The notes below the pieces were generated by a model. The model saw only the letters and a program-made list of their open reading frames with translations. It was not told where the DNA came from and did no database searches. A stretch of 46,117 nucleotides of DNA, from NCBI RefSeq assembly GCF_001571305.1, contig NZ_BCTN01000027.1, positions 1 through 46,117 of the forward strand, in the 5' to 3' direction. Shown piece by piece: positions 14,732 to 22,223 of this stretch (its first letter is position 1; each line of letters starts with the position of its first letter). The position numbers and the translations under genes are program-made. This stretch comes from Erwinia persicina NBRC 102418 (GTDB lineage Bacteria; Pseudomonadota; Gammaproteobacteria; Enterobacterales; Enterobacteriaceae).

Positions 14732-14979
14732 TTGAACTCACCGCCAGCGTTTTCAAGCTGCTTAATGATTGGTGATTTTAGAGACAGATTTATAGTTTTT
14801 TCACTAACAAGCCGTCCTTCATGAAAGTGACGGATAATAAAAATCTGCTCTTTTTTGAATCTTCCAGCGATGTAAAAACCCAAAGCATAAAAAAACTTCC
14901 ACGCGAAAGGTAGAAGGATAAAAACTCCTACCCACATCGCGAAAGTATAAATTGTACCCAATGCTTCGGATTCGCTCAC
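14728..14979 (-). CDS. Small membrane protein, second gene of the cargo operon
   Basis: An 83-residue protein with one long or two short hydrophobic segments (YTFAMWVGVFILLPFAWKFF, then YALGFYIAG) followed by a basic cytoplasmic region (RFKKEQIFIIRHFHEGRLV). GTG start directly after the previous stop, AGGAA upstream. Unknown family. The pair of membrane proteins with a larger soluble partner suggests one multi-subunit system. Confidence 0.72.
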   Translation of the reverse strand: MSESEALGTIYTFAMWVGVFILLPFAWKFFYALGFYIAGRFKKEQIFIIRHFHEGRLVSEKTINLSLKSPIIKQLENAGGEFK

Positions 14980-15873
14980 TCAGAGAATTTTCCTATCTGC
15001 TGTAACACGATGCCTAACTACTCGTGAGATTACGTACTCTGTGCGCTGAGAGCGCGCAGTCGTTTTAGTTATGATTGACAGAGACACCTCAAACATATCC
15101 CCTTTGGTGAAACTCTTCTCGCTATCTCTTACGCGAGCCATAAATCCTTCATCCTCCATTTTCACAGAGCATTCCTTGCCATCGTATACCATTTTCCAAC
15201 CGCGATTAGAATCAAAATTTATCTGATTGAGAATAACGTTAGTGATTTTGGTTTCAACTTTTTCATCCGATAAAGATGCTCTTGGAAGTGGGGTAAACTC
15301 TTGTACTTCATCACCTTCTACGCTAAACACTGGTTCGTTCATTCCTTCAATTTCTATCTGGAAAGAAGGAGCCCGCTCGTCATTTAATGGTTGTGTGATG
15401 ACTTCATTCATTGCTTTACGTATCACTGGATCAGACACGAGTCGTGCCACAGTGGTGTCCACTACAACCTGTTCATCTTCAAGCACAATCGTCGACTGGC
15501 CTGATCCTGCGACAGTATTGATATTCAATATGCGCTTATCTTTAAGTCTACGCGCAATACCTAATGCTGTACCTCCGACGACAGTTGCTGATGCGGCACT
15601 AATGCCTAGATATTTCATTACTTCCAGCGCACCTGAACTTTTAATCAACAAAGCGAACTCTATCACTAAAGAACCCGCTTTAGCGGGGGCGGTCACTTCG
15701 AGTTCAAGTGTGCTCTCTCTGTTAATAATGTCGTCCGCACGATTTACCATTTTGGCAAACTCAACGATTGACATGCCTAAGTCATAAGCATTCATCTTAT
15801 GATTATCAATGTCAGAACCTTCAGCTGCACCATAGTGAACCGAAAACTTTGTATACTCTTGCTGGTCAGTCAA
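14980..15873 (-). CDS. Large first gene of the three-gene cargo operon, unknown function
   Basis: A 297-residue protein. Residues 1-85 (VHYGAAEGSDIDNHKMNAYDLGMSIVEFAK reduced to its core IDNHKMNAYDLGMSIVEFA) and a beta-rich segment (TLELEVTAPAKAGSLVIEFAL) are followed by a hydrophobic helix at about 95-117 (MKYLGISAASATVVGGTALG) and a C-terminal beta-rich domain (about 190-297). This overall pattern recalls uncharacterised proteins seen in defence islands and prophages, but I cannot name a family. The start is TTG with AAAGGAA upstream. The operon is opposite to the phage late genes, between Q and the late promoter region, a common cargo site. Confidence 0.75.
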   Translation of the reverse strand: MTDQQEYTKFSVHYGAAEGSDIDNHKMNAYDLGMSIVEFAKMVNRADDIINRESTLELEVTAPAKAGSLVIEFALLIKSSGALEVMKYLGISAASATVVGGTALGIARRLKDKRILNINTVAGSGQSTIVLEDEQVVVDTTVARLVSDPVIRKAMNEVITQPLNDERAPSFQIEIEGMNEPVFSVEGDEVQEFTPLPRASLSDEKVETKITNVILNQINFDSNRGWKMVYDGKECSVKMEDEGFMARVRDSEKSFTKGDMFEVSLSIITKTTARSQRTEYVISRVVRHRVTADRKIL

Positions 15874-16146
15874 TTTAACATTCCTTTGGAAAAGTTATTG
15901 ATTTTAATCGATTAATTTAATTTTCTGAAAAGTGCGGTGCTGACGCTCTGGTTGAAGATATTTTTTTATTAATTCTTCTGAAGAATACAAAAATGTTTAT
16001 GCGTACGCAATGAACTTGTTAACGTGATAAGAGTGGTCACTTCGACATAACGCTTACATCATAAGATTCCATCCTCGGCACCCGCCGGGGCTTTTTTTAT
16101 CCATTTATTCCTCACACACAGCACCACGGCGCAGCCGGAGGTGAGC
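15874..16146. promoter_or_regulatory. Divergent intergenic region: cargo promoter and probable late promoter
   Basis: This AT-rich stretch separates the minus-strand cargo operon from the lysis genes. A Q-dependent late promoter should lie here because it is between Q and the holin gene and ends in a terminator at 16073-16098, like lambda pR' and tR'. I could not pick out a convincing -10/-35 pair. Inverted ATCGAT sequences occur near 15908. Confidence 0.5.
16073..16098 (+). terminator. tR'-like terminator upstream of the lysis genes
   Basis: Stem CCTCGGC (16073-16079), loop ACCC, stem GCCGGGG (16084-16090), then seven T residues. It stands between the late promoter region and the holin, where unmodified polymerase should stop until Q acts. 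Confidence 0.82.
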
Positions 16147-16395
16147 ATGAGTATCGATATGAGCAAAGTAGCCAGTGGCGTCGTTTATGGCGCATCAGCG
16201 GGGACGGTTGCCAACAGCATCCTTACTCGTTACAGCCCTGACGAATGGAGCGCCATTGGCATCATAGGCGGTCTGGTTATCGCTGCTCTGGGTTTAGTGG
16301 TGACAGCCTTTTTCAAATGGCGAGATCACAAAGCTTTAAAGCGGGCGCTCGAAACGAAAGGGTATGCAGCAGCACTTAACTTCAATAAGGAGTAA
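16147..16395 (+). CDS. S: Holin, phage 21 pinholin-like
   Basis: An 82-residue class II holin. TM1 (about residues 6-26, VASGVVYGASAGTVANSIL) is rich in Gly, Ala and Ser like the releasable TM1 of the phage 21 pinholin. TM2 (about 34-56, WSAIGIIGGLVIAALGLVV) is followed by a basic tail (KWRDHKALKRALETKG). GGAGGTGA places the start at ATG 16147. A second ATG at 16159 gives a 78-residue form, recalling the dual-start holin/antiholin of phage 21, but the extra residues here carry Asp and no Lys. With a SAR endolysin downstream, a pinhole mechanism is likely. Confidence 0.85.
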   Translation: MSIDMSKVASGVVYGASAGTVANSILTRYSPDEWSAIGIIGGLVIAALGLVVTAFFKWRDHKALKRALETKGYAAALNFNKE

Positions 16396-16397
16396 TC

Positions 16398-16910
16398 ATG
16401 GCTATCTCAACTGCACTGCGTAACAAGCTCATTGCTGCCGCAGGCGGTGGAGCGATGATGATTGCAACAGTATTCCTTGGAGGCAGAGACGGTGTAGAGG
16501 GAAGGGTATACACCCCGTATAAGGACATTGTTGGCGTCTGGACTGTCTGCGACGGCCACACGGGGTTAGATATTGTGAAGGGTAAAACCTACACATACCG
16601 GGAATGTGACCAACTGCTTTGGAAGGACCTTCAGCCAGTAAAGAAAGTGGTTGATGGAAAAGTTAAAGTCCCACTCAGCGAGTTTAAGCGGGCAGCGCTT
16701 TACAGCTTCACGTTTAACGTTGGGACCGATGCTTTCTCAAAGTCCACTTTGCTTAAAAAGCTTAATTCAGGTGACCACGTTGGTGCGTGTGATGAAATGC
16801 GTCGCTGGGTTTATGCCGGTGGTATGAAGTGGAAAGGGTTGCTAAACCGCCGGGATATGGAGCGTTCACTTTGCCTTGCGGAGAATGCTGATGACCTGGC
16901 TATTAAGTAA
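16398..16910 (+). CDS. R: SAR endolysin, lysozyme (GH24), R21-like
   Basis: A 170-residue muramidase. Residues 10-28 (KLIAAAGGGAMMIATVFLGG) form a weakly hydrophobic Gly/Ala-rich signal-arrest-release segment that tethers the enzyme to the inner membrane until depolarisation. The E-8-D-5-T catalytic triad of T4-type lysozymes is present at E34, D43 and T49 (VEGRVYTPYKDIVGVWT). It ends with the usual RRDMERSLCL segment. Two bases separate it from the holin stop and its end overlaps Rz. Confidence 0.93.
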   Translation: MAISTALRNKLIAAAGGGAMMIATVFLGGRDGVEGRVYTPYKDIVGVWTVCDGHTGLDIVKGKTYTYRECDQLLWKDLQPVKKVVDGKVKVPLSEFKRAALYSFTFNVGTDAFSKSTLLKKLNSGDHVGACDEMRRWVYAGGMKWKGLLNRRDMERSLCLAENADDLAIK

Positions 16911-17259
16911 CTGGCGTTTTGTACTCGTTGCTGGGCTGATTTTGTTGTGCGTTGGCATGGCTAAGTTAGCCAGTGGCTATTACGAACGCGCAGTAAATGC
17001 AGAGCATAGCCTCGCATCATCTGAAGCAATCACCAGGAATGCTACAGCCGCCATTAACCTGATGTACGACATCACTAAGGCGGCGAACGCCGAACGCCAG
17101 TCACTACAGGAGAAGGGTGAAACACATGTGGTCTACATTCGCGAAGCGGTTAAGGGCGACGAATGCGCTGTTCGTGATATTCCTGCTGCCGCTGCTGATG
17201 ATCTCCGGTTGTACGCGGACAGTGTACGTGCAGGTACCTCAGCCAAAGCTAAGCCCTGA
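16891..17259 (+). CDS. Rz: Rz, inner-membrane spanin
   Basis: A 122-residue type II membrane protein with one N-terminal helix (about 7-27, RFVLVAGLILLCVGMAKLAS) and a long periplasmic helical region (YERAVNAEHSLASSEAITRN). Rz and Rz1 fuse inner and outer membranes in the last step of lysis. The start at 16891 has GGAG seven bases upstream; ATG at 16885 is too close. It overlaps the endolysin by 20 bases and contains the start of Rz1 in another frame. Confidence 0.88.
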   Translation: MTWLLSNWRFVLVAGLILLCVGMAKLASGYYERAVNAEHSLASSEAITRNATAAINLMYDITKAANAERQSLQEKGETHVVYIREAVKGDECAVRDIPAAAADDLRLYADSVRAGTSAKAKP

Positions 17260-17407
17260 CCTGACGGCACCAACACCAATACCGGCTATACCAGCCCAGA
17301 TGCGCTGGCAGGACAGTTTAGAGCTGAACGTTAGTCTGATTACGGCGATCGGACAGTGCAACATCGACAAGGCCGCTATCCGCGCGTTCGAAGAGGATCG
17401 CAATTAG
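17117..17407 (+). CDS. Rz1: Rz1, outer-membrane spanin lipoprotein
   Basis: A 96-residue lipoprotein whose gene begins inside Rz in a different frame and runs 148 bases past it. A basic start (MKHMWSTFAKRLR), a hydrophobic stretch and the lipobox LMISGC (Cys about residue 32) are followed by a proline-rich segment (QPKLSPDLTAPTPIPAIPA). GTG at 17117 has AGGAG four bases upstream; ATG at 17126 is an alternative. Confidence 0.88.
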   Translation: MKHMWSTFAKRLRATNALFVIFLLPLLMISGCTRTVYVQVPQPKLSPDLTAPTPIPAIPAQMRWQDSLELNVSLITAIGQCNIDKAAIRAFEEDRN

Positions 17408-17444
17408 CTAGATAATATTAAAATTAACCTACCGCTGCGGAAAA

Positions 17445-17885
17445 TCATTTATCGTAATAAAACTTGATGAAGTTACGCTTCAGTCTTTGCGTCAAAGTGC
17501 CTCTGTTGATTGTCTCTAAGGCAAGATCGATTGCGGGTACACCTAAAATCTTGTATTTAGCGTTAACTGGGCGCGTTTTCCATTCTTGTTTTTTTTCTTC
17601 AAGATATAAAGCAGAGAATGGATAATATCTTGTCAAGTATCTGAGTTCATAGATTGCGGCTATCTGAATCTCAATATAAGGAGAGACATTTTTCCCATCC
17701 TTATCTAAGGATTCATCGACCTGAATTTTTCTGATTACGTTATGTAGTCGCTCAAACTCTGCCTTTTCCCTTTCCCTTGAGCGGTTTAGGATAAAAATTA
17801 TCACTGTCCAAGTGAAGGTAATAGCTCCACCGAAGATTGAAAATAAAGCGACGTATGGTAAGGATGCGTGCAACAGAACATTCAT
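17445..17885 (-). CDS. Single-pass membrane protein, cargo gene
   Basis: A 146-residue protein on the strand opposite to the lysis and head genes. One or two hydrophobic segments (about 9-34, YVALFSIFGGAITFTWTVII) precede a charged coiled segment (NRSREREKAEFERLHNVIRK) and a soluble C-terminal domain with AIYELRYLTRYYPFSALYLEE. It is AT-rich compared with flanking genes. I do not recognise a family. Orientation and composition fit a lysogen-expressed membrane cargo protein, possibly for superinfection exclusion. Confidence 0.7.
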   Translation of the reverse strand: MNVLLHASLPYVALFSIFGGAITFTWTVIIFILNRSREREKAEFERLHNVIRKIQVDESLDKDGKNVSPYIEIQIAAIYELRYLTRYYPFSALYLEEKKQEWKTRPVNAKYKILGVPAIDLALETINRGTLTQRLKRNFIKFYYDK

Positions 17886-17977
17886 GGGTATCTGTATTCC
17901 TTAGAAGATAGCGAACTTTATAATGATTGTGAGTTATCGGCACCATTTGATATTTCATTAATATAACCGGAGTAAAA

Positions 17978-18122
17978 ATGCCAGCCTGCCCCCACCTACC
18001 GAGCCTGCCGTTACCGCAGTTGTCGCATGACCACGACCAATGCCAACGGCTACTGTGACGAGCACAAAGGCGAAGTATGGGCAGCATACAAATCCAGTAG
18101 GTTGAAGGTGATGATACTTTAG
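17978..18122 (+). pseudogene. Frameshifted N-terminal remnant of an HNH-nuclease-like gene
   Basis: An ATG at 17978 with GGAG upstream opens a frame beginning MPACPHLP that ends after 26 residues. The other frame continues the expected sequence, CRYRSCRMTTTNANGYCDEH, then KGEVWAAY, to a TAG at 18120-18122. The C..C...C-D-E-H pattern matches the zinc-binding N-terminus of phage HNH endonucleases. The HNH core itself is missing. An intact HNH gene is present at 21241-21549. Confidence 0.5.
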
Positions 18123-18187
18123 GTGCTGATCTACCATGTCAGTTCTGCTGACAGTGCAAAGAAGAACCGTTAGCTGTAAGCATCACA

Positions 18188-18209
18188 AGGCCCATTTGCG
18201 AGTGGGCCT
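18188..18209. other. RNA hairpin before the gene at 18242
   Basis: AGGCCCATT and AGTGGGCCT form a near-perfect stem around TGCG. No T run follows. It could terminate weakly or protect the downstream message. Confidence 0.45.
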
Positions 18210-18241
18210 GATGATAAATCACTCAACAAAAGGTAAAGACG

Positions 18242-18553
18242 ATGGGAGATGATTATCGTAAAGACCTACAGCTATGGTTCGGACTTAGTTACGCATCTTT
18301 CTGTGTGATGCCTCGCGTGTTCATGGAAGCAATGCCGGAAGAGTGGCAGGAGAAAATGTCCGAGTTGCTGTTTGAATATGATGACCGTATCGACACTTCA
18401 GCCTGCGGAGTTCACAGTTGCTTCGTTACCGTTAAAGACAAGCACAACCGCTTTATGAAGATGCCTGAAGAGCTGGTCAACTACCGCCATCCCCGCAAAG
18501 AGTTCATTTTGAGCTTTCTTAAACCGGTAGACAATTCCTCCGACAAAGGATAA
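18242..18553 (+). CDS. Hypothetical phage protein
   Basis: A 103-residue soluble acidic protein (MGDDYRKDLQLWFGLSYASF). It is of a kind commonly seen between lysis and terminase genes in enterobacterial prophages, but I know no function. AAAGGTAAAG precedes the ATG. Contains YRHPRKEFILSFLKP near the end. Confidence 0.7.
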   Translation: MGDDYRKDLQLWFGLSYASFCVMPRVFMEAMPEEWQEKMSELLFEYDDRIDTSACGVHSCFVTVKDKHNRFMKMPEELVNYRHPRKEFILSFLKPVDNSSDKG

Positions 18554-18651
18554 CGCTTAGCAACGCTGTGAAGCTGTAATCATAAATTTTTCTTCAATAG
18601 GATTAATCTTGGGGGTATTCTGTGTCCTCACTTAAGAAAAAAGGAGGATGT

Positions 18652-18861
18652 ATGAATAGTTGGTTTTATTGTGTTGAGGTTTACAAAAATGGTGATTTTA
18701 CTTACAAACAATCGGGTATATATCCAGAATTTCCCAATTCGGCATTAGTAGAATTAACAGGAAGTAATAGCCCAAGAGAAGCTTATCAATCCATAATTCA
18801 CTCACACCAGATGCTTGACCCAGAAATCGTGGTCGTCGTAACAGCGTTTAACCAAGTTTAA
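18652..18861 (+). CDS. Hypothetical small protein
   Basis: A 69-residue protein (MNSWFYCVEVYKNGDFTYKQ) with beta-strand-like alternation and no membrane segment. The ATG at 18652 has a strong AAGGAGG; an upstream in-frame start has none. It is AT-rich, suggesting recent acquisition. No family recognised. Confidence 0.65.
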   Translation: MNSWFYCVEVYKNGDFTYKQSGIYPEFPNSALVELTGSNSPREAYQSIIHSHQMLDPEIVVVVTAFNQV

Positions 18862-18925
18862 ATCAGCGCGGCGATGAATGTATTCTTAACAGCCTTTGCC
18901 TTGGTGGACAGAATTCACGTTTTAT

Positions 18926-18948
18926 AACCTCCTTCGGGAGGTTTTTTT
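18926..18948 (+). terminator. Intrinsic terminator
   Basis: AACCTCC, loop TTCG, GGAGG followed by seven T residues. It directly precedes the glycosyltransferase gene, whose GAGG ribosome binding site is right after the T run. Confidence 0.85.
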
Positions 18949-18960
18949 ATTGAGGTAAAT

Positions 18961-20418
18961 ATGGAAGTGGTGATCAACGGCGTAGCTTACGCCCCGGTTA
19001 CAAAGCAAAGCTCAAGCATCGGGATAGCTATCACCACACATAACAGGCAGGCGGTGCTGGATAAAGCGCTGGAACATCAGCTGCGTTATCTTCCGGCCGG
19101 TGCGCTAGTGGTTGTGATTGATGACGGTTCGTCAAAGCCCGTTATGGTGCCTGATTATGTCCGGCTGATTCGCTGTGACATGTCACGCGGCATTGTCGCA
19201 TCGAAGAACGACAGCCTTGAGGCTCTCATTGATGCCGGATGCGAACATCTGTTTTTGTGGGACGATGACGCATGGCCTATAGCTGGTGGATGGGAACGGC
19301 CTTACATCGACTCACCCGAGCCGCACCTCTCTTACCAGTTCCTTGACCTGGTTGGTCCACGAAAACTTAACGATCTCACCGTGCTGTACCAGGACGATAA
19401 GCACATCGCTTACACCGGGCAGCGCGGCGTGATGCTTTACTACCACCGCTCAGCAATTGAGAAGGTCGGTGGCTTCGACCCGATTTACGGTCGTGGCATG
19501 TATGAACACTCTGACCTTGCGCTGCGCATCCATAACGCCGGGTTAACAAGCTGGGCCTTTGCTGATGTAGCTGGCTCAGAAAAGCTGATTTATTCCCTGG
19601 ACGAGCATGAAGCGGTGGACCGCTCTGTACCGAAGCCAGACCGCGAAGCACTGGTTAAGCGCAACGTGGCGATTCACAACGAGCGCCGCGAAAGTGGTTA
19701 TGCCGGATATGCGGGCTATCGCAGCCAGCGTAACGTGGTTATCACTACGCTACTGACAAGCCAGCCTGACCCACAGCGTGGCACTAAGCTAACAGCTTCA
19801 CCTGACCTGCTGAGTAAGTGGGCTGCATCAATTAAAGGTGCTGATGCTGAAGTGCTGGCTGACGAGCTGCCGACCGCACCGAACGAGGCGACCATTCACC
19901 GGGTGCCTGATGTGGCGATGAATGTCTACTTCCGGCGCTGGCTGCATATTTACCAGTACCTGCGTGACCATCCTGAATACCGGTTCGTCTGGTGTACCGA
20001 TGGCACGGACGTTGAGATGCTGCGCGAACCATGGGCAGAGATGGAGACTGGCCGAATCTATGTCGGCTCGGAGCCAAAGACCTATGCTGACGCATGGGCT
20101 GCTACCAATCACCCGGAGCGGCCCTACGCTGAGTTCATTGCAGCACATCGCAATGACCTGATGCTTAACGCTGGCCTGCTCGGTGGTACGCGTGAGGATG
20201 TAATGGCATACGCGCATGCGATCATCCGTATCTGGTACCGCACCGAGTCAAACCGGTTCTGGGGCAAAGAGAAAGGTAAGCCATGCGTGGGCGATATGAT
20301 CGCGTTCGGCATCGTGGGTTATCAGCAGCGCGACAAGCTGGTTACCGGCCCACGTATCAATACAGTGTTCAAGACCAACGGCACAGGCAAGGAGTTCGCA
20401 TGGTGGCAGCACAAATAA
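18961..20418 (+). CDS. Two-domain glycosyltransferase (GT2-like)
   Basis: A 485-residue protein. The N-terminal domain (20-260) is a GT-A type family 2 glycosyltransferase: ITTHNRQ, VVVIDDGSSKP, WDDDAWP as the nucleotide-sugar and metal-binding acidic motif, and GGFDPIYGRGMYEHSDLALR as the acceptor-side motif. The C-terminal domain (260-485) has its own VVITTLLTSQPD and WCTDGTDVEM features, resembling a second transferase-like fold. It overlaps the next GT-like gene by 19 bases. Because both lie just upstream of terminase, the substrate may be a virion protein, host surface sugar or DNA; the sequence does not decide. Confidence 0.82.
   Translation: MEVVINGVAYAPVTKQSSSIGIAITTHNRQAVLDKALEHQLRYLPAGALVVVIDDGSSKPVMVPDYVRLIRCDMSRGIVASKNDSLEALIDAGCEHLFLWDDDAWPIAGGWERPYIDSPEPHLSYQFLDLVGPRKLNDLTVLYQDDKHIAYTGQRGVMLYYHRSAIEKVGGFDPIYGRGMYEHSDLALRIHNAGLTSWAFADVAGSEKLIYSLDEHEAVDRSVPKPDREALVKRNVAIHNERRESGYAGYAGYRSQRNVVITTLLTSQPDPQRGTKLTASPDLLSKWAASIKGADAEVLADELPTAPNEATIHRVPDVAMNVYFRRWLHIYQYLRDHPEYRFVWCTDGTDVEMLREPWAEMETGRIYVGSEPKTYADAWAATNHPERPYAEFIAAHRNDLMLNAGLLGGTREDVMAYAHAIIRIWYRTESNRFWGKEKGKPCVGDMIAFGIVGYQQRDKLVTGPRINTVFKTNGTGKEFAWWQHK
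19175..19186. repeat. Dispersed palindrome GTGACATGTCAC, copy 2
   Basis: Exact 12-bp copy of the palindrome also found at 1636-1647 and 30779-30790, here inside the glycosyltransferase coding sequence. The flanking bases do not extend the symmetry. Confidence 0.6.
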
Positions 20419-20996
20419 AGATTGTGGTTGTCGGTCACCACTCACGCCGCGATATGGCCAAGCGCCTGGCTGAACAACTGGACGCTCACCTTTTGATTGA
20501 TGAAGAGGGCAATGGAGCTAACTGGAATCACCGCCGCGCAATCGAGTGGGCAGGCCAGCAGGATTGCAGGGTGGTTGTCATCGAAGATGATGCGCAGCCT
20601 GTTGCTGGCTTCCAGTCACTGGCTCAGGAATGGGTGGATAAATTTCCTGATAACATTTGCTCGTTCTATCTCGGCACCGGGAGACCACCACAATACCAGA
20701 TGCAGATAGCCGCCAGCCTGATTGAAGCTGATAAGAAGCAGGGCGATTACATCACGATGGACAGGCTAATACACGGCGTATGCTATAGCCCACCACAAAG
20801 CGGCATCAGCACAATCCTGAAGAACTGGAACCGGACAAAGGCCGCTGACTATGCCGTTGGCGATGCTCTTGGCCGCAAGGTCATCTATCCGTGCTACTCA
20901 CTGGTGGATCATGCAGATGGTCTGCCGGTTGAGCGGCACCCCGACAACACCCCGCGCATTGAACGCCGCAGGGCATGGAGGATCAACCATGGGTAA
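20400..20996 (+). CDS. Second glycosyltransferase-like protein
   Basis: A 198-residue protein (MVAAQIKIVVVGHHSRRDMA) with VVVIEDDAQPV at about residues 59-69, an acidic motif like the DXD site of GT-A enzymes, and RRAIEWAGQQDC before it. It is shorter than usual glycosyltransferases and probably acts with the preceding enzyme. AGGAG precedes the ATG at 20400, which overlaps the previous gene. Acceptor unknown. Confidence 0.7.
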   Translation: MVAAQIKIVVVGHHSRRDMAKRLAEQLDAHLLIDEEGNGANWNHRRAIEWAGQQDCRVVVIEDDAQPVAGFQSLAQEWVDKFPDNICSFYLGTGRPPQYQMQIAASLIEADKKQGDYITMDRLIHGVCYSPPQSGISTILKNWNRTKAADYAVGDALGRKVIYPCYSLVDHADGLPVERHPDNTPRIERRRAWRINHG

Positions 20997-21186
20997 GAAG
21001 TTTCAGATAGCAAAGGTTTATAAATCGGGGTGTTTCAAAGGTTACGGCATTGCCGTAGATGGCGATTTAATAGAGTGTCAGTTGTCAACGGTGATCGACA
21101 CTGACCCTACGACCATTCCAACATTAACGGCGACATTCCGCATCACAGAGGAAGAAGCCGAGAACCCAATAAGAATTGAGGTATGA
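20989..21186 (+). CDS. Small hypothetical protein
   Basis: A 65-residue beta-rich protein (MGKKFQIAKVYKSGCFKGYG). The ATG overlaps the end of the second GT gene by 8 bases and has GGAGG upstream, so it is part of the same translated unit. No known domain. Confidence 0.68.
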   Translation: MGKKFQIAKVYKSGCFKGYGIAVDGDLIECQLSTVIDTDPTTIPTLTATFRITEEEAENPIRIEV

Positions 21187-21240
21187 CGCTATACCAACCT
21201 TAATCGACCAATCATGTCGATTGTCTCATCAGGTAATGTA

Positions 21241-21549
21241 ATGGCCAGACTAAAAACAATGAAGCCCCGGCTTTCAGTGATGAACGCAAGCAGGCTAAAG
21301 CCGTTGACCGTAGCGGATACCCGTATAACAGGCTGGAAGCTTCAGGAGCGGCGCAAGAGGTTATGGAAGACTAACCCCTTCTGTGCTGATTGCGGACGCC
21401 TGACAGAGTACCCACATGGGTTCGAGCTGGATCACAAGGTCGCACTCTTCAAGGGTGGTGAAGACACTGACGACAACTGCCAAATACTTTGTTGTGGAGC
21501 GGAAGGGTGTCACCGCAAGAAGACCAAAGCCGACATGACAGGAAAATGA
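21241..21549 (+). CDS. HNH endonuclease (HK97 gp74-like position)
   Basis: A 102-residue HNH nuclease: CADCGRLTEYPHGFELDHKVAL, then GGEDTDDNCQILC and CHRKKT supply the metal-binding cysteines and catalytic histidines. In HK97-type phages an HNH protein next to terminase is needed for efficient cos cleavage and packaging. It lies directly upstream of the candidate cos region and small terminase gene. The ATG at 21241 begins MARLKTMKPRL; AGGTAA is upstream. Confidence 0.9.
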   Translation: MARLKTMKPRLSVMNASRLKPLTVADTRITGWKLQERRKRLWKTNPFCADCGRLTEYPHGFELDHKVALFKGGEDTDDNCQILCCGAEGCHRKKTKADMTGK

Positions 21550-21623
21550 GAGTGGTTATCATTAACAATGAAAAATAGTTTCACCTGCAATCATTTCGAT
21601 GTGAATGATATCAATTATCATTT

Positions 21624-21686
21624 GAGAGTGGGGGGGTAGTCCAAAAGTTTCAGGACGATCCCCTACGAAACCGCCCCCCCTCTCAC
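21624..21686. other. cos: Candidate cos region with a G/C-run inverted repeat
   Basis: GAGAGTGGGGGGG (21624-21636) is mirrored by CCCCCCCTCTC (21674-21684), enclosing about 37 bases that include TAGTCC and GGAC. It lies between the HNH gene and the small terminase gene, where cos sits in HK97-like phages. A 3'-overhang cos is usual for that group. The exact nick positions cannot be read from sequence alone. Confidence 0.5.
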
Positions 21687-21720
21687 GCACAGAAAATATC
21701 TCCCTTTGGAGGGTATAAAC

Positions 21721-22221
21721 ATGTTAACAGCCCAGAAGCGAAAATTCGCTCTGGCGCTGATTTCCGGTATGTCAAAAAAAGATGCGGCAATAAAGGCTGG
21801 ATATTCTGAGAAATCCGCACGTTCCAAGGGTTCGCAGCTTGCTAAAGACCCGGAAGTCATCGCTTTTATTGCCCGTAAATCGAAAGAAAAAATCGAAGTC
21901 GATGACCTGCCAACTCATGGAAAAAAAGTTAATACCCCAGCGGTAAACACTAAGGCCGAAACTGAATCAGAACCGATTCCGAAAATCGTCATCGACGCTG
22001 ATAAATATGATGATCCGCTGGAGTTTCTGAAGTCGGTTATGAATGACGACGGAGAAGACATCAATACTCGCAAAGATGCCGCCAAGGCCATGCTTCCATA
22101 TCTTCACGCTAAAAAAGGTGAGGGCGGCAAAAAAGATGCCAAGCAGGCTGCAGCACAGGCAGTCGCCAGCAAGTTTATGGGCATGGCTCCGCCTCAGCTC
22201 ATTGTGAATAACGGGAGATAG
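21721..22221 (+). CDS. terS: Terminase small subunit
   Basis: A 166-residue protein. The N-terminal 65 residues form the terminase small-subunit helix-turn-helix (LTAQKRKFALALISGMSKKD, then AAIKAGYSEKSARSKGSQL) that binds cos/pac DNA. The C-terminal half is charged and Lys/Ala-rich (LHAKKGEGGKKDAKQAAAQ), probably the oligomer or large-subunit contact. GGAGG precedes the ATG at 21721. It directly precedes terL. Confidence 0.92.
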   Translation: MLTAQKRKFALALISGMSKKDAAIKAGYSEKSARSKGSQLAKDPEVIAFIARKSKEKIEVDDLPTHGKKVNTPAVNTKAETESEPIPKIVIDADKYDDPLEFLKSVMNDDGEDINTRKDAAKAMLPYLHAKKGEGGKKDAKQAAAQAVASKFMGMAPPQLIVNNGR

Positions 22222-22223
22222 AA

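Noticed and set aside
15227..15787. 186-codon plus-strand open frame
   Set aside because: It is the antisense of the 297-residue cargo gene, Ser/Thr-rich in the way of shadow frames, with no start signal.
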